Of a stretch of 15,400 bases of DNA, positions 6,976-14,271 are shown in pieces. Source of the stretch: a bacterium (lineage in GTDB: Bacteria; Bacillota_I; Bacilli_A; RF39; UBA660). The stretch covers positions 1 to 15,400 of the forward strand of contig RKAV01000010.1 of assembly GCA_014846175.1 (NCBI GenBank). Direction: 5' to 3'. Positions within the stretch are counted from its first letter, which is position 1, and every line of letters starts with the position of its first letter. The notes beneath the pieces are model-generated. The model was not told the origin of the DNA, did not search any database, and worked only from the letters and a program-made list of their open reading frames with translations. A program made the position numbers and the translations under genes.

Positions 6976-7750
6976 TTAATTCCTCCTTTAATATTTCTGG
7001 CATAATACAATTAGCACCATATAAATTAATCTTTCTCTTACTCTTTCCTATTAGATATTTATTACTATCTATTTCTTTTCCATCTAGTTCTAAATACTCT
7101 GGTTTTATACATTTTAATATTCCATTAGTACTAATGGTTTCATAAGGTACATAAATAATATCAGTATCATCCATAGTAAAATCTAAGGAATAGATAAAAA
7201 CACTTCTTTTCTTATATGGATCTTTTATTTTATTACCAGTATCTAAATAAGCCTTTAAAGTATAAGTATTTTCTTTATAAGTAAACTTAATATCATGTAA
7301 ATAATTCTCTTTAATATATTCTTTTCTTCTACCTTTTAAGTATAAGAATAATAAAATAGGTCCAATTAATATTATTATTATGATAATAAAAGTATTTTTA
7401 TTCTTTATAAAAAGAAAACCATTTCTATTAGTATTAAAATGTAGATTAATAGCATAAAGTATTCCTCCTAGAATAATACTACTACCATAAAAAGACTTTA
7501 AATTACTAATAAACTTCTTTTTACCAAACGCAGTAAGTATTAAAACTATACTAGTTAGTAGTTTGAAGATAAGTAAGAAAAAATTATTTAAGGGTAGAAA
7601 TAAAAGAAATAAAGTAACTGTTCCTATAAGACTAGCAAGTAGTAGTCTTTTTATGTTAGGATATGTTCTATTTTCAATAGTTACTGATAAGAGAAGAAGA
7701 AAATCATAAGAAAAATTAATAATAAATACTAAGTCAAGATATACTTTCAT
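6968..7750 (-). CDS. spoIIGA: Sigma-E processing peptidase SpoIIGA
   Basis: SpoIIGA is the septal membrane aspartic protease that cleaves pro-SigE after a signal from the forespore. The 260-aa protein has an N-terminal domain of about five membrane helices (to about residue 137, starting MKVYLDLVFIINFSYDFLLL), then a soluble protease domain. The catalytic motif is D170-T-G-N (AYLDTGNKIKDP). Near the C-terminus GANCIMP matches the family's GANCIL element. The start is the ATG at 7750, preceded by GGTGGTAGGA. An upstream in-frame ATG at 7771 would run into the terminator and lacks a ribosome binding site. The stop lies inside sigE (eight-base overlap), the classical spoIIG arrangement. Confidence 0.93.
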   Translation of the reverse strand: MKVYLDLVFIINFSYDFLLLLSVTIENRTYPNIKRLLLASLIGTVTLFLLFLPLNNFFLLIFKLLTSIVLILTAFGKKKFISNLKSFYGSSIILGGILYAINLHFNTNRNGFLFIKNKNTFIIIIIILIGPILLFLYLKGRRKEYIKENYLHDIKFTYKENTYTLKAYLDTGNKIKDPYKKRSVFIYSLDFTMDDTDIIYVPYETISTNGILKCIKPEYLELDGKEIDSNKYLIGKSKRKINLYGANCIMPEILKEELND

Positions 7751-7766
7751 TCCTACCACCGTAATA

Positions 7767-7800
7767 AGCATACAAAAAAGAAAACGATTATTTTGTCGTT
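7767..7800 (-). promoter_or_regulatory. Weak candidate for a Spo0A-controlled spoIIGA promoter
   Basis: The minus strand has ACGACA (7799-7794), 21 bases, then TATGCT (7772-7767). The long spacing recalls the 22-bp spacing of the Bacillus spoIIG promoter. The opposite strand over the -35 reads TTTTGTCGTT, close to the Spo0A box TTTTGTCGAA. The hexamers are imperfect, and the box is also an arm of the terminator palindrome, so this could be coincidence. Confidence 0.25.
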
Positions 7801-7804
7801 TTCT
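7774..7804 (-). terminator. Intrinsic terminator after the VanY-TruB gene
   Basis: GAAAACGA (7780-7787) pairs perfectly with TCGTTTTC (7796-7803), with one more A-T pair outside, around an eight-base loop. On the minus strand the stem runs into TTTTTT. It separates rbfA-truB from spoIIGA-sigE. Confidence 0.85.
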
Positions 7805-7807
7805 AGT

Positions 7808-9181
7808 TTATTTAGTACTAAACATTTTAAGTGGTTTAGCATATTCATTTACTTTCATGTATAAAGCTAGTTCCTTACCATCTTCTAGGAATAAAAGCAT
7901 ATTTTCATCTATTTTTATTTTACTACCTGACTTAATTTTTTTAGCTAAATCTTTATCTATTTCTCTAGTTTTAACTTGTAAAGCATCTTTAATAGAAATT
8001 AATTCTACATTTTCATTTATATCTGCTAAGTTTTTAGCATTAGTTAAGGAAAAGTCTCCTTGTTTAGTTCTTTTTAAAGAAGCCATAGTAAGAGGTACTC
8101 CTAATATTTTTCCCATATCTTCTATCATACTTCTTATATAACATCCCTTTGATACAGTTGTTTTAAAGGAAAAGGTAGTACTAGTTACTGATAGTAATTG
8201 TAAATCAATAATTGATACTTCTCTTTTAGGTAAAGTAACTTTCTCTCCTTTTCTAGCATATTCATATAGCTTTTTACCATTTATCTTAACAGCTGAATAT
8301 ATAGGTACTTCTTGTAAATACTTCTTAGGAAATTGTTTAATCATCTTAGAAATATCTTCTTTTGATAAAGTAATATCATCAACTGATTCTAAAACTTTAC
8401 CAGTAATATCACCTGTATCTGTTTTTGTACCAATAAGTACCTTAGCTTGATATTCTTTTTGATAGGCAGTTAAAAACTCATTTATCTTAGTAGCATTATT
8501 AATAGTTACTACTAATAAGCCTGTAGCTAAAGGATCAAGTGTTCCATTATGACCTACTTTTCTAGTATCAAACCTTTTACTAATGATATTTATAACATCA
8601 CGAGATGTCATTCCTTTTTTCTTATTAACTAGTAGGATGCCACTTCTTCTATATAGTTTATGGTACTCTTCAAGTGTTAAATTATTGTCATGTATAATTT
8701 TAGCTGTATTAATAGTAACATAACGATAATGCCATGGTTCATAAGGATAACCTGTTATATCTTCTTTATCTTTAGGATATCTTAATATAAGACCATATCT
8801 ATAAGCTTTCTTTTCTATTTTTTTAAATATGTCTTTATATTTATCACTTAATAGTAAAGTATTATCTAAAATATTATTACCATTATCAATTAAATATATA
8901 TCAAAAGCAAGCCCTGTATGATGTTCACTACAACCACTAGGTGCTATATATTCTTTAGATATATTATTTATGTTTGTTTGTTCTTCTAAAGAACGATACC
9001 CACTATCTATATCTATTTTAATATCTTGAAAATCCTTTTGAAGGTTAAGAAAAGCCTGTAACGTTCTTCTTTCTAAGATAATTTCTTTTCCCAATGAATT
9101 AGTATAACTAACTAATTTTTCATTTTGAAAATCTTGTTTTTCATATTTATTTTCTTTATTTATTAGTATCTGATAATTCAT
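7808..9181 (-). CDS. truB: Fusion of a VanY-type D,D-carboxypeptidase domain with tRNA pseudouridine(55) synthase TruB
   Basis: Residues 1 to about 178 form a complete VanY/peptidase M15B domain. They carry SGYRS (R63), SEHHTGLAFD with zinc ligands H87 and D94, and EPWH with catalytic E148 and zinc ligand H151. Residues 180-457 form a complete TruB, which makes pseudouridine 55 in tRNA. Its elements are GILLVNKKKGMTS, KVGHNGTLDPLATG with catalytic D216, VPIYSAVKINGKKLYEYA, GCYIRSM, and a C-terminal PUA-like region. The frame is continuous, and the junction (EYHKLYRRSGILLV) has no in-frame ATG/GTG with a ribosome binding site, so separate TruB translation looks unlikely. There is no signal peptide, so the peptidase domain should be cytosolic, as VanX/VanXY enzymes are. 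The ATG overlaps rbfA by 26 bases and has AGAGGA nine bases upstream. TruB after RbfA is the usual order; the N-terminal domain is the oddity. Confidence 0.92.
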   Translation of the reverse strand: MNYQILINKENKYEKQDFQNEKLVSYTNSLGKEIILERRTLQAFLNLQKDFQDIKIDIDSGYRSLEEQTNINNISKEYIAPSGCSEHHTGLAFDIYLIDNGNNILDNTLLLSDKYKDIFKKIEKKAYRYGLILRYPKDKEDITGYPYEPWHYRYVTINTAKIIHDNNLTLEEYHKLYRRSGILLVNKKKGMTSRDVINIISKRFDTRKVGHNGTLDPLATGLLVVTINNATKINEFLTAYQKEYQAKVLIGTKTDTGDITGKVLESVDDITLSKEDISKMIKQFPKKYLQEVPIYSAVKINGKKLYEYARKGEKVTLPKREVSIIDLQLLSVTSTTFSFKTTVSKGCYIRSMIEDMGKILGVPLTMASLKRTKQGDFSLTNAKNLADINENVELISIKDALQVKTREIDKDLAKKIKSGSKIKIDENMLLFLEDGKELALYMKVNEYAKPLKMFSTK

Positions 9182-9524
9182 TTTTACTATCCTCTAACTC
9201 TTCTAATACTTTATCAATTCTAGAACCATAAGTAATAGAATCATCATATATAAATGTTAATTCTGGTGTATGCCTAATATCTATTCTTTTACTTAACTCA
9301 CCTCTTAAAAAACTTTTAGCATCATTTAATGCCTTTAAAGTAGTAGTTTTATCTTCTTCATTAAGTACAGTTACATATACTTTACAATATCCTAAATCAC
9401 TTGATACTTCGCAATCAGTTATAGTAACACTCTTAAGTAATTCATCTTTTGCTTCTTTAAATAAAATATTCATTAATTCTTCTTGTATAGCATGATTAAT
9501 TCTTTTAATTTTTATATTAGCCAT
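9156..9524 (-). CDS. rbfA: 30S ribosome-binding factor RbfA
   Basis: RbfA is a late 30S assembly factor that binds near the 5' end of 16S rRNA. The 122-aa protein shows the KH-like family pattern: KRINHAIQEELMNIL at the N-terminus, then VTITDCEVSSDLGYCKVYVTVL, then the signature IDIRHTPELTFIYDDSITYGSRIDKVLEEL. Length is normal. The ATG at 9524 (MANIKIKR) has GGGAGGT seven bases upstream and beats the in-frame ATG at 9560, which lies in the promoter region. The gene has its own extended -10 promoter after the infB terminator and overlaps the VanY-TruB gene by 26 bases. Confidence 0.92.
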   Translation of the reverse strand: MANIKIKRINHAIQEELMNILFKEAKDELLKSVTITDCEVSSDLGYCKVYVTVLNEEDKTTTLKALNDAKSFLRGELSKRIDIRHTPELTFIYDDSITYGSRIDKVLEELEDSKNELSDTNK

Positions 9525-9550
9525 AACAATACCTCCCTCAGTCAAAAAAT

Positions 9551-9559
9551 AGTATATCA
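9551..9559 (-). promoter_or_regulatory. Extended -10 promoter for rbfA-truB
   Basis: The minus strand reads TGATATACT, an extended -10, 27 bases before the rbfA ATG and just past the infB terminator. The -35 region at 17 bp is poor (TTCCTT). It would give a very short leader holding only the GGGAGGT site. Confidence 0.5.
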
Positions 9560-9563
9560 TTGT

Positions 9564-9592
9564 AAAAGAAAAAAAGGAAGAGTTTATCTTCC
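9564..9592 (-). terminator. Intrinsic terminator after infB
   Basis: TCTTCC (9587-9592) and GGAAGA (9576-9581) form a six-bp stem with a five-base loop. On the minus strand the stem is followed by TTTTTTTCTTTT. It begins three bases past the infB stop and splits infB from rbfA. Confidence 0.8.
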
Positions 9593-9594
9593 AG

Positions 9595-11700
9595 TTATTT
9601 CTTTATTTCTACCAAATCGTATACTTCAACTTGATCATTTTCTTTATAATCTTGACAGTTTTCTAATGTAAGTCCACAATCCATTCCTTTACTAACTTCT
9701 TTAGCACTATCTTTTCCTCTTTGAAGAGATTTAATCTTTCCTTGATATACAACAATTCCATCACGAATAATTCTTGCATTTTCTCCCATTTTAATAGTTC
9801 CATTAGTAACATGACATCCAGCAATTAAACCAACTTTAGAAAATTTAAATATTTGGCGAATCTCTAAATTACCAGTAACTACTTCTTCATATTCAGGTTC
9901 TAACATTCCCTTCATAGCAGCTTCCATCTCTTCTACTACTTTATAAATAATATCATAAGTTTTAATGGATACTCCATATTCTTTAGCAAGATCCATGACT
10001 TTACCATTACCTCTTACATTAAAACCAATGATAATGGCATTAGAAGCTTGGGCAAGAACTATATCACTTTCCGTAATCGCACCAACACTTGCTCTTATAA
10101 CATTAACTTTAACGCCTTCAACATTAATCTTTTCTAAAGATTGTTTAACTGCTTCCATACTACCAGTAACATCTGTTTTTAAAACAACATTAATTTCTTT
10201 AAGGCCTTCATTTATCTGACCAAATAAATCATCAAGTGTCATTCCTGTACGATTAGTATCAGCTTCTTTAGCTCTTAAAATTCGTTCTTCAGCAATAGAT
10301 TTAGCTTGTTTTTCTGTTTCAAAAGCCATAAATTTATCACCTGCTTTAGGTGTTTCTGATAATCCTGTAATTTCTACCGGCATAGATGGTGTTGCTGAAA
10401 CAATATTTTGACCTAAATCATTCTTTAAAGTTCTAACTTTACCGAAAGATGTACCTACTACGATAGGATCTCCTAATCTTAAAGTACCATTTTGAATCAA
10501 TAATGTTACAATACTACCCATGTGTTTATCCATTTGACTTTCTAAAACAGCACCTGTAGCATATCTTTTCGGATTAGCTTTTAACTCTTGCATTTCCGCT
10601 ATTAATAAGATATTTTCAAGTAATTCTTCAACACCCTCACCTGTAACTGCTGATATCTTATTAACTAGTGTATCACCACCCCATTCTTCTGGAGTAAGGC
10701 CTGCATCTACTAATCCTGTCATTACTTTATCAATATTAGCTTCTGGTTTATCTATTTTATTAATTGCTACAATAATTGGAACTTTAGCTGCTTTTGCATG
10801 ATCAATTGCTTCTCTAGTTTGAGGTTTTACTCCATCATCTGCTGCTACTATAATAATAACTATATCAGTAACTGCTGCCCCTCTTGCTCGCATCTCTGTA
10901 AAAGCTTCATGACCAGGTGTATCAATAAATGTTATATCTTTTCCATTGCATTTTACCTGATAAGCTCCAATTGCTTGAGTGATACCTCCAGCTTCTTTAC
11001 TTGCTACACTACTTTTTCTTAAATAATCAAGTAATGTTGTTTTACCATGATCAACATGCCCCATAATAGTAACTACTGGTGGACGTTCTACTAAGTCTTC
11101 TTCATTATCTACAAGCTCATAATTTTCAAAATTAGAAATATCTTGTGTTTCTTCTTTTTTAACTGACTTATTAAACTCCAATGCTAATACTTCTACATCA
11201 TCAAAACTAAGAGCTTTATTAACGTTAGCTAAAATACCAAGACCCATAAGTCTCTTAATAACTTCACTGCTTCCTACGCCTAAAGCATCTGCCAAATCAG
11301 AAACAGTCATTCCCTCTTTATAAAGAAGAACAGAATCATCTTTTAAAGCTTCATTACTCTGTAACTTTTCTCTATGCTTATAAAGCTTCTTTCTCTCTTC
11401 TTTAAATTTAGAAGTAGATTGTTTACTATTCTTATTCTTCTTTACTGTTCTTTTATTTTCTTTATTATAAGAATTATTATCATAAGCAATTTGTTCAGCT
11501 TTCATAGAAAGTGCTATATCTTCTACTACTTCATCTTGTACATAATCTTCTTCATCTTGAAAAGCATTATCTAAAAGAATTACCTCATCATCACTTAAAA
11601 GCCTGTTAGGATCATTAGTAATTAGTTTTAGATTTTTCATTTTTTCTAAAACCTCATCAACACTCTTACCTATATCTAAAGCATAATCTTGTATATTCAT
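9595..11700 (-). CDS. infB: Translation initiation factor IF-2
   Basis: IF-2 is the GTPase that places initiator fMet-tRNA on the ribosome. The 701-aa protein has a short IF2_N-like domain at 1-45, a charged Lys/Asn/Glu-rich linker (about 46-120), and a second IF2_N domain at about 122-180. The G domain shows G1 GHVDHGKT (214-221), G3 DTPGHEAF (260-267) and G4 NKID (314-317). Domains II, III and IV follow, ending KENDQVEVYDLVEIKK. Length is normal for Bacillota. The ATG at 11700 has AAAGAGGTGAAT upstream and follows ylxR after 16 bases. The usual ylxQ between them is missing. An intrinsic terminator follows the stop. Confidence 0.97.
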   Translation of the reverse strand: MNIQDYALDIGKSVDEVLEKMKNLKLITNDPNRLLSDDEVILLDNAFQDEEDYVQDEVVEDIALSMKAEQIAYDNNSYNKENKRTVKKNKNSKQSTSKFKEERKKLYKHREKLQSNEALKDDSVLLYKEGMTVSDLADALGVGSSEVIKRLMGLGILANVNKALSFDDVEVLALEFNKSVKKEETQDISNFENYELVDNEEDLVERPPVVTIMGHVDHGKTTLLDYLRKSSVASKEAGGITQAIGAYQVKCNGKDITFIDTPGHEAFTEMRARGAAVTDIVIIIVAADDGVKPQTREAIDHAKAAKVPIIVAINKIDKPEANIDKVMTGLVDAGLTPEEWGGDTLVNKISAVTGEGVEELLENILLIAEMQELKANPKRYATGAVLESQMDKHMGSIVTLLIQNGTLRLGDPIVVGTSFGKVRTLKNDLGQNIVSATPSMPVEITGLSETPKAGDKFMAFETEKQAKSIAEERILRAKEADTNRTGMTLDDLFGQINEGLKEINVVLKTDVTGSMEAVKQSLEKINVEGVKVNVIRASVGAITESDIVLAQASNAIIIGFNVRGNGKVMDLAKEYGVSIKTYDIIYKVVEEMEAAMKGMLEPEYEEVVTGNLEIRQIFKFSKVGLIAGCHVTNGTIKMGENARIIRDGIVVYQGKIKSLQRGKDSAKEVSKGMDCGLTLENCQDYKENDQVEVYDLVEIKK

Positions 11701-11716
11701 ACATTCACCTCTTTCT

Positions 11717-11980
11717 TTATTTTTCCATTATCTTTTCTAATTCCTCATAAATACTATCACTAATAGTACATTCTAACTTTCTATCTAAACATTTTCTTTT
11801 TTTAGCTTCTTTTAAAACATTTACATCTTTTTTAATATATGCACCACGACCATTTTTCTTTCCTGTTAAATCAACAAAAACTTCTCCTTCTTTATTTTTA
11901 ACGATTCTAATCAAATCTTTCTTTTCTAGTTTTTCTAAAGTAACAGCACAAGTTCTATAAGGTATTTTTTTAGCTTTCAT
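11717..11980 (-). CDS. ylxR: YlxR/RnpM family RNA-binding protein
   Basis: This small 87-aa protein belongs to the family called RnpM in Bacillus, which binds the RNase P RNA and modulates RNase P. The signature is present: YRTCAVTLEKLEKKDLIRIV, then an EGEVFVDLTGK element, then NGRGAYIKKD. The family's 'RTCVGTR' is RTCAVTL here. The ATG lies three bases past the nusA stop, and its ribosome binding site (AAGGTGAAT) includes the last nusA codons, so the genes are coupled. Confidence 0.9.
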   Translation of the reverse strand: MKAKKIPYRTCAVTLEKLEKKDLIRIVKNKEGEVFVDLTGKKNGRGAYIKKDVNVLKEAKKRKCLDRKLECTISDSIYEELEKIMEK

Positions 11981-11983
11981 AGC

Positions 11984-13156
11984 TTATTCACCTTCTTTTT
12001 TTATATTAATTCCTAAGTTTTCAGCTTGTTCACTTGTTTTAATATCAATACTATATCTAGTTAAACGACAAGCAAGTTTAGCATTCATTCCTTTTTTACC
12101 AATAGCAAGTGAGAAATTATCTCCATCAGCTACTACTAAAGCTTCTTGCTTTTTAGCATCAGTTATAAATACAGTTAACTCTTTAGCAGGTGCTAATGCA
12201 TTACGAATAAAAATAGCTGGATCTTTATCATATTTAACTATATCAATTTTCTCACCATGTAATTCATTAATTATATTAGCAATACGGCTACCTTTTTCTC
12301 CTATACAAGCACCAATTGGATCAACATTACTTTTTTCTGAATAAACAGCTACTTTACTACGATTTCCAGCATCTCTTGCTACTCCATACATTAATACGGT
12401 ACCATCACGAAACTCTGGTATTTCATGTTCAAATAAACGTTTAACAAAACCATAATGAGTTCTTGAAAGTAAAATAAGTAAGTTACGTCCATTATTATCT
12501 ACTTTAGAAACATAAACTTTGATACTACTACCCATTATAATCTTTTCCCCAGGTATTGTTTCTTTCTTAGGTAAAATACCATTACAACGTCCTAAATCAA
12601 TATAGTAATTATCAGCATCTTCTAAAGCAACAGTTCCAATTAATAATTCATCTTGCTTATCACCAAAATCAGCCATAATACTATTTCTTTCTGCTTCTCT
12701 TATTTTTTGTACTACTACTTGTTTAGCAGTAGAAGCAGCAACACGTCCAAAATCATGAGGAGTAACTTCAGTATCAATAGTATCTCCAATATTTAAACTT
12801 TTATTTATCTTTCTAGCATCAGCTAATTTAATTTCACATTCAGGATTAAAGAAACTAGGTTTTTCCTCTTCTTCTATTTCTTCTGCTTCTTCATCATCAG
12901 TATAATTTTCAAATAAATAATCTTCATACTCATCTCTAGTCATCTTAGTATCTTCTACTACTGTTAAGTAAGAATATACTTTTATCTCCCCTGTCTTCTC
13001 ATTAATTAATACTTTTACATTACTATTCTTAGTATTATAGTTCTTCTTATAAGCAGAAGTTAATGCTTGTTGCATAGCATCATACACAACACTTTTATCA
13101 ATATTTTTTTCTTTTACTATATTATCAACTGCTCTTAAAAATTCTTTATTATTCAT
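11984..13156 (-). CDS. nusA: Transcription termination/antitermination factor NusA
   Basis: NusA binds RNA polymerase and nascent RNA and tunes pausing and termination. The 390-aa protein has the RNA-polymerase-binding N-terminal domain at 1-160 (SVVYDAMQQALTSAYKK, VAASTAKQVVVQKIREAER). An S1 domain follows at about 170-232 (ELLIGTVALEDADNYYIDLG). Two KH domains carry GEKG (286-289) and GKKG (353-356), plus the family's VDPIGACIGEKGSRI. An acidic insertion lies at 86-98 (YTDDEEAEEIEEEE). There are no C-terminal acidic repeats, as is normal in Gram-positives. The ATG overlaps the rimP end by eight bases and has AAAGGAG within rimP. Confidence 0.97.
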   Translation of the reverse strand: MNNKEFLRAVDNIVKEKNIDKSVVYDAMQQALTSAYKKNYNTKNSNVKVLINEKTGEIKVYSYLTVVEDTKMTRDEYEDYLFENYTDDEEAEEIEEEEKPSFFNPECEIKLADARKINKSLNIGDTIDTEVTPHDFGRVAASTAKQVVVQKIREAERNSIMADFGDKQDELLIGTVALEDADNYYIDLGRCNGILPKKETIPGEKIIMGSSIKVYVSKVDNNGRNLLILLSRTHYGFVKRLFEHEIPEFRDGTVLMYGVARDAGNRSKVAVYSEKSNVDPIGACIGEKGSRIANIINELHGEKIDIVKYDKDPAIFIRNALAPAKELTVFITDAKKQEALVVADGDNFSLAIGKKGMNAKLACRLTRYSIDIKTSEQAENLGINIKKEGE

Positions 13157-13403
13157 TTTCTTCTCCTTTCTCTTTAGAATGAATATCTAATACATCAATA
13201 TCATCTAATAAATTTGTTTTATCTAATATTGGATTAATTATCTTCGTTGCTAAAGTAATCTTTTCTACATCAATAATACTATCACTATCAAGTTCAATAT
13301 TTCTAGTTTTAACTCCTTCTTCATTAGTGTCATATACACTACTAACACTAAGTCCAAGTTCACTAATAGCATCACTTATCAAGCTTTTTATTTTCTCCTC
13401 CAT
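13149..13403 (-). CDS. rimP: Short RimP-like ribosome maturation factor (N-terminal domain only)
   Basis: The 84-aa product is encoded directly before nusA, where rimP sits in nearly all Bacillota. Its LGLSVSSVYDT...IELDSDSIIDVEKITLATKIINPILD pattern matches the RimP N-terminal domain. Full-length RimP is about 150 aa. Here the frame stops (TAA) shortly after 'IDVLDIHSKEKGEENE', where the family has the 'LEVSSPGLDRPL' strand and then the SH3-like C-terminal domain. The frame then overlaps nusA with its own ribosome binding site, so this is not a simple truncation by the neighbour. It is either a shortened RimP or a decayed one. It has a GGAGG site before the ATG at 13403. Confidence 0.7.
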   Translation of the reverse strand: MEEKIKSLISDAISELGLSVSSVYDTNEEGVKTRNIELDSDSIIDVEKITLATKIINPILDKTNLLDDIDVLDIHSKEKGEENE

Positions 13404-13420
13404 ACTTCCTCCTTCAACTA

Positions 13421-13454
13421 GAAAGAGTGGGATTATTCATTTCCCACTCCTTTC
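13421..13454 (-). other. Hairpin in the 5' leader of the rimP-nusA-ylxR-infB transcript
   Basis: GAAAGAGTGGGA (13421-13432) pairs with TCCCACTCCTTTC (13442-13454), leaving one bulged G, around a nine-base loop. No T-run follows on either strand, so it is not an intrinsic terminator. It lies between the promoter's predicted start site (about 13457) and the rimP ribosome binding site. It would therefore form the first bases of the mRNA, as a stability element or a regulatory leader. Confidence 0.6.
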
Positions 13455-13463
13455 TTAGTACTA

Positions 13464-13492
13464 ATTATATCTAAATATTTTAATTTTGTCTA
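13464..13492 (-). promoter_or_regulatory. Sigma-A-type promoter of the rimP-nusA-ylxR-infB operon
   Basis: The minus strand reads TAGACA, 17 bases, TATAAT, the closest match to the sigma-A consensus in the window. The predicted transcript starts near 13457 and runs straight into the leader hairpin. Confidence 0.8.
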
Positions 13493-13511
13493 GTTTTTTC
13501 TTTCCCTATTG

Positions 13512-13520
13512 TGTTATTAT
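13512..13520 (+). promoter_or_regulatory. Possible extended -10 promoter for the CPBP protease gene
   Basis: The plus strand reads TGTTATTAT (TGnTATTAT) 20 bases before the ATG at 13541. No good -35 is present, and transcription would begin very close to the ribosome binding site. Confidence 0.3.
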
Positions 13521-13540
13521 TATTAATAAGAGGTGGTAAT

Positions 13541-14227
13541 ATGAGTGATACTCTTAAAGAAAAAACAGTTTATATTTTAAAAGGAATTATTGTTATGTTA
13601 TTATTTTTTAATTCTAATTATATAAAGCTATTCTTTGCAACTATATTAAATATTAAGATAAAAAATATATCAAACTTAAATTACTTAATATTAACAATCC
13701 TATCAGATATTGTTCTATCATTTATTTTTTATTTAATATATAGAAAAGAACTAAAAAAAGACTTTAATACTTTTAAAAACAATTTCAATAAATGTTTCGA
13801 CTCAGGATTAAAATACTGGTTAATAGGACTTAGTATTATGGTTATAGCAAATATATTAATAGCAATGTTTACACCTTTAAGTAATTCTACTAATGAAAAA
13901 AGTGTCCAAAGCCTAATACCAACAAGTCCAGCACTAATGTTTATAGCAGCAGGAATATTTGCACCAATAATAGAGGAAATAACTTTTAGAAAAACTTTTC
14001 AAACAATCTTTAAGAATAAATGGACCTTTGCACTGATATCTTTCTTAGTATTTGGATATATTCACGTTATGAATAGTAATAATCCCCTAGAACTATTATA
14101 TATAGTACCTTATGGTTCATTAGGGCTAGTATTTGCTCTAACAGATTATGAAACAAATACAGTATTTACTTCTATTATGATGCACATGATACATAACAGT
14201 ATGTTAATAATATTATCTTTATTATAA
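13541..14227 (+). CDS. CPBP family intramembrane glutamic endopeptidase (Abi/CAAX-type)
   Basis: This 228-aa polytopic membrane protein has about seven hydrophobic segments. It carries the three CPBP motifs: EEITFR (E145, E146, R150), the FGYIH helix (H175), and HMIHN (H215, N219). In Bacteria such proteins serve in bacteriocin self-immunity, peptide processing or unknown membrane proteolysis; the substrate here cannot be inferred. The start is the ATG at 13541 with AAGAGGTGGT just upstream, not the GTG at 13511. It is a single-gene rightward unit, divergent from the rimP operon and convergent with the surface-protein gene. Confidence 0.85.
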   Translation: MSDTLKEKTVYILKGIIVMLLFFNSNYIKLFFATILNIKIKNISNLNYLILTILSDIVLSFIFYLIYRKELKKDFNTFKNNFNKCFDSGLKYWLIGLSIMVIANILIAMFTPLSNSTNEKSVQSLIPTSPALMFIAAGIFAPIIEEITFRKTFQTIFKNKWTFALISFLVFGYIHVMNSNNPLELLYIVPYGSLGLVFALTDYETNTVFTSIMMHMIHNSMLIILSLL

Positions 14228-14271
14228 AAAAAGAAAAAGACTAGAGTATAACAAAATCTCTAGCTTTTTTT
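14226..14271. terminator. Bidirectional intrinsic terminator between the CPBP gene and the surface-protein gene
   Basis: CTAGAG (14241-14246) pairs with CTCTAG (14258-14263) around an 11-base loop. An A-rich tract (14226-14239) and TTTTTTT (14265-14271) flank it, so it serves both strands. The tail includes the first base of the TGA of the minus-strand gene. Confidence 0.8.

Noticed and set aside
13421..13454. Hairpin upstream of rimP as an intrinsic terminator
   Set aside because: No T-run follows the stem on either strand, and it lies within the predicted leader just after a strong promoter.
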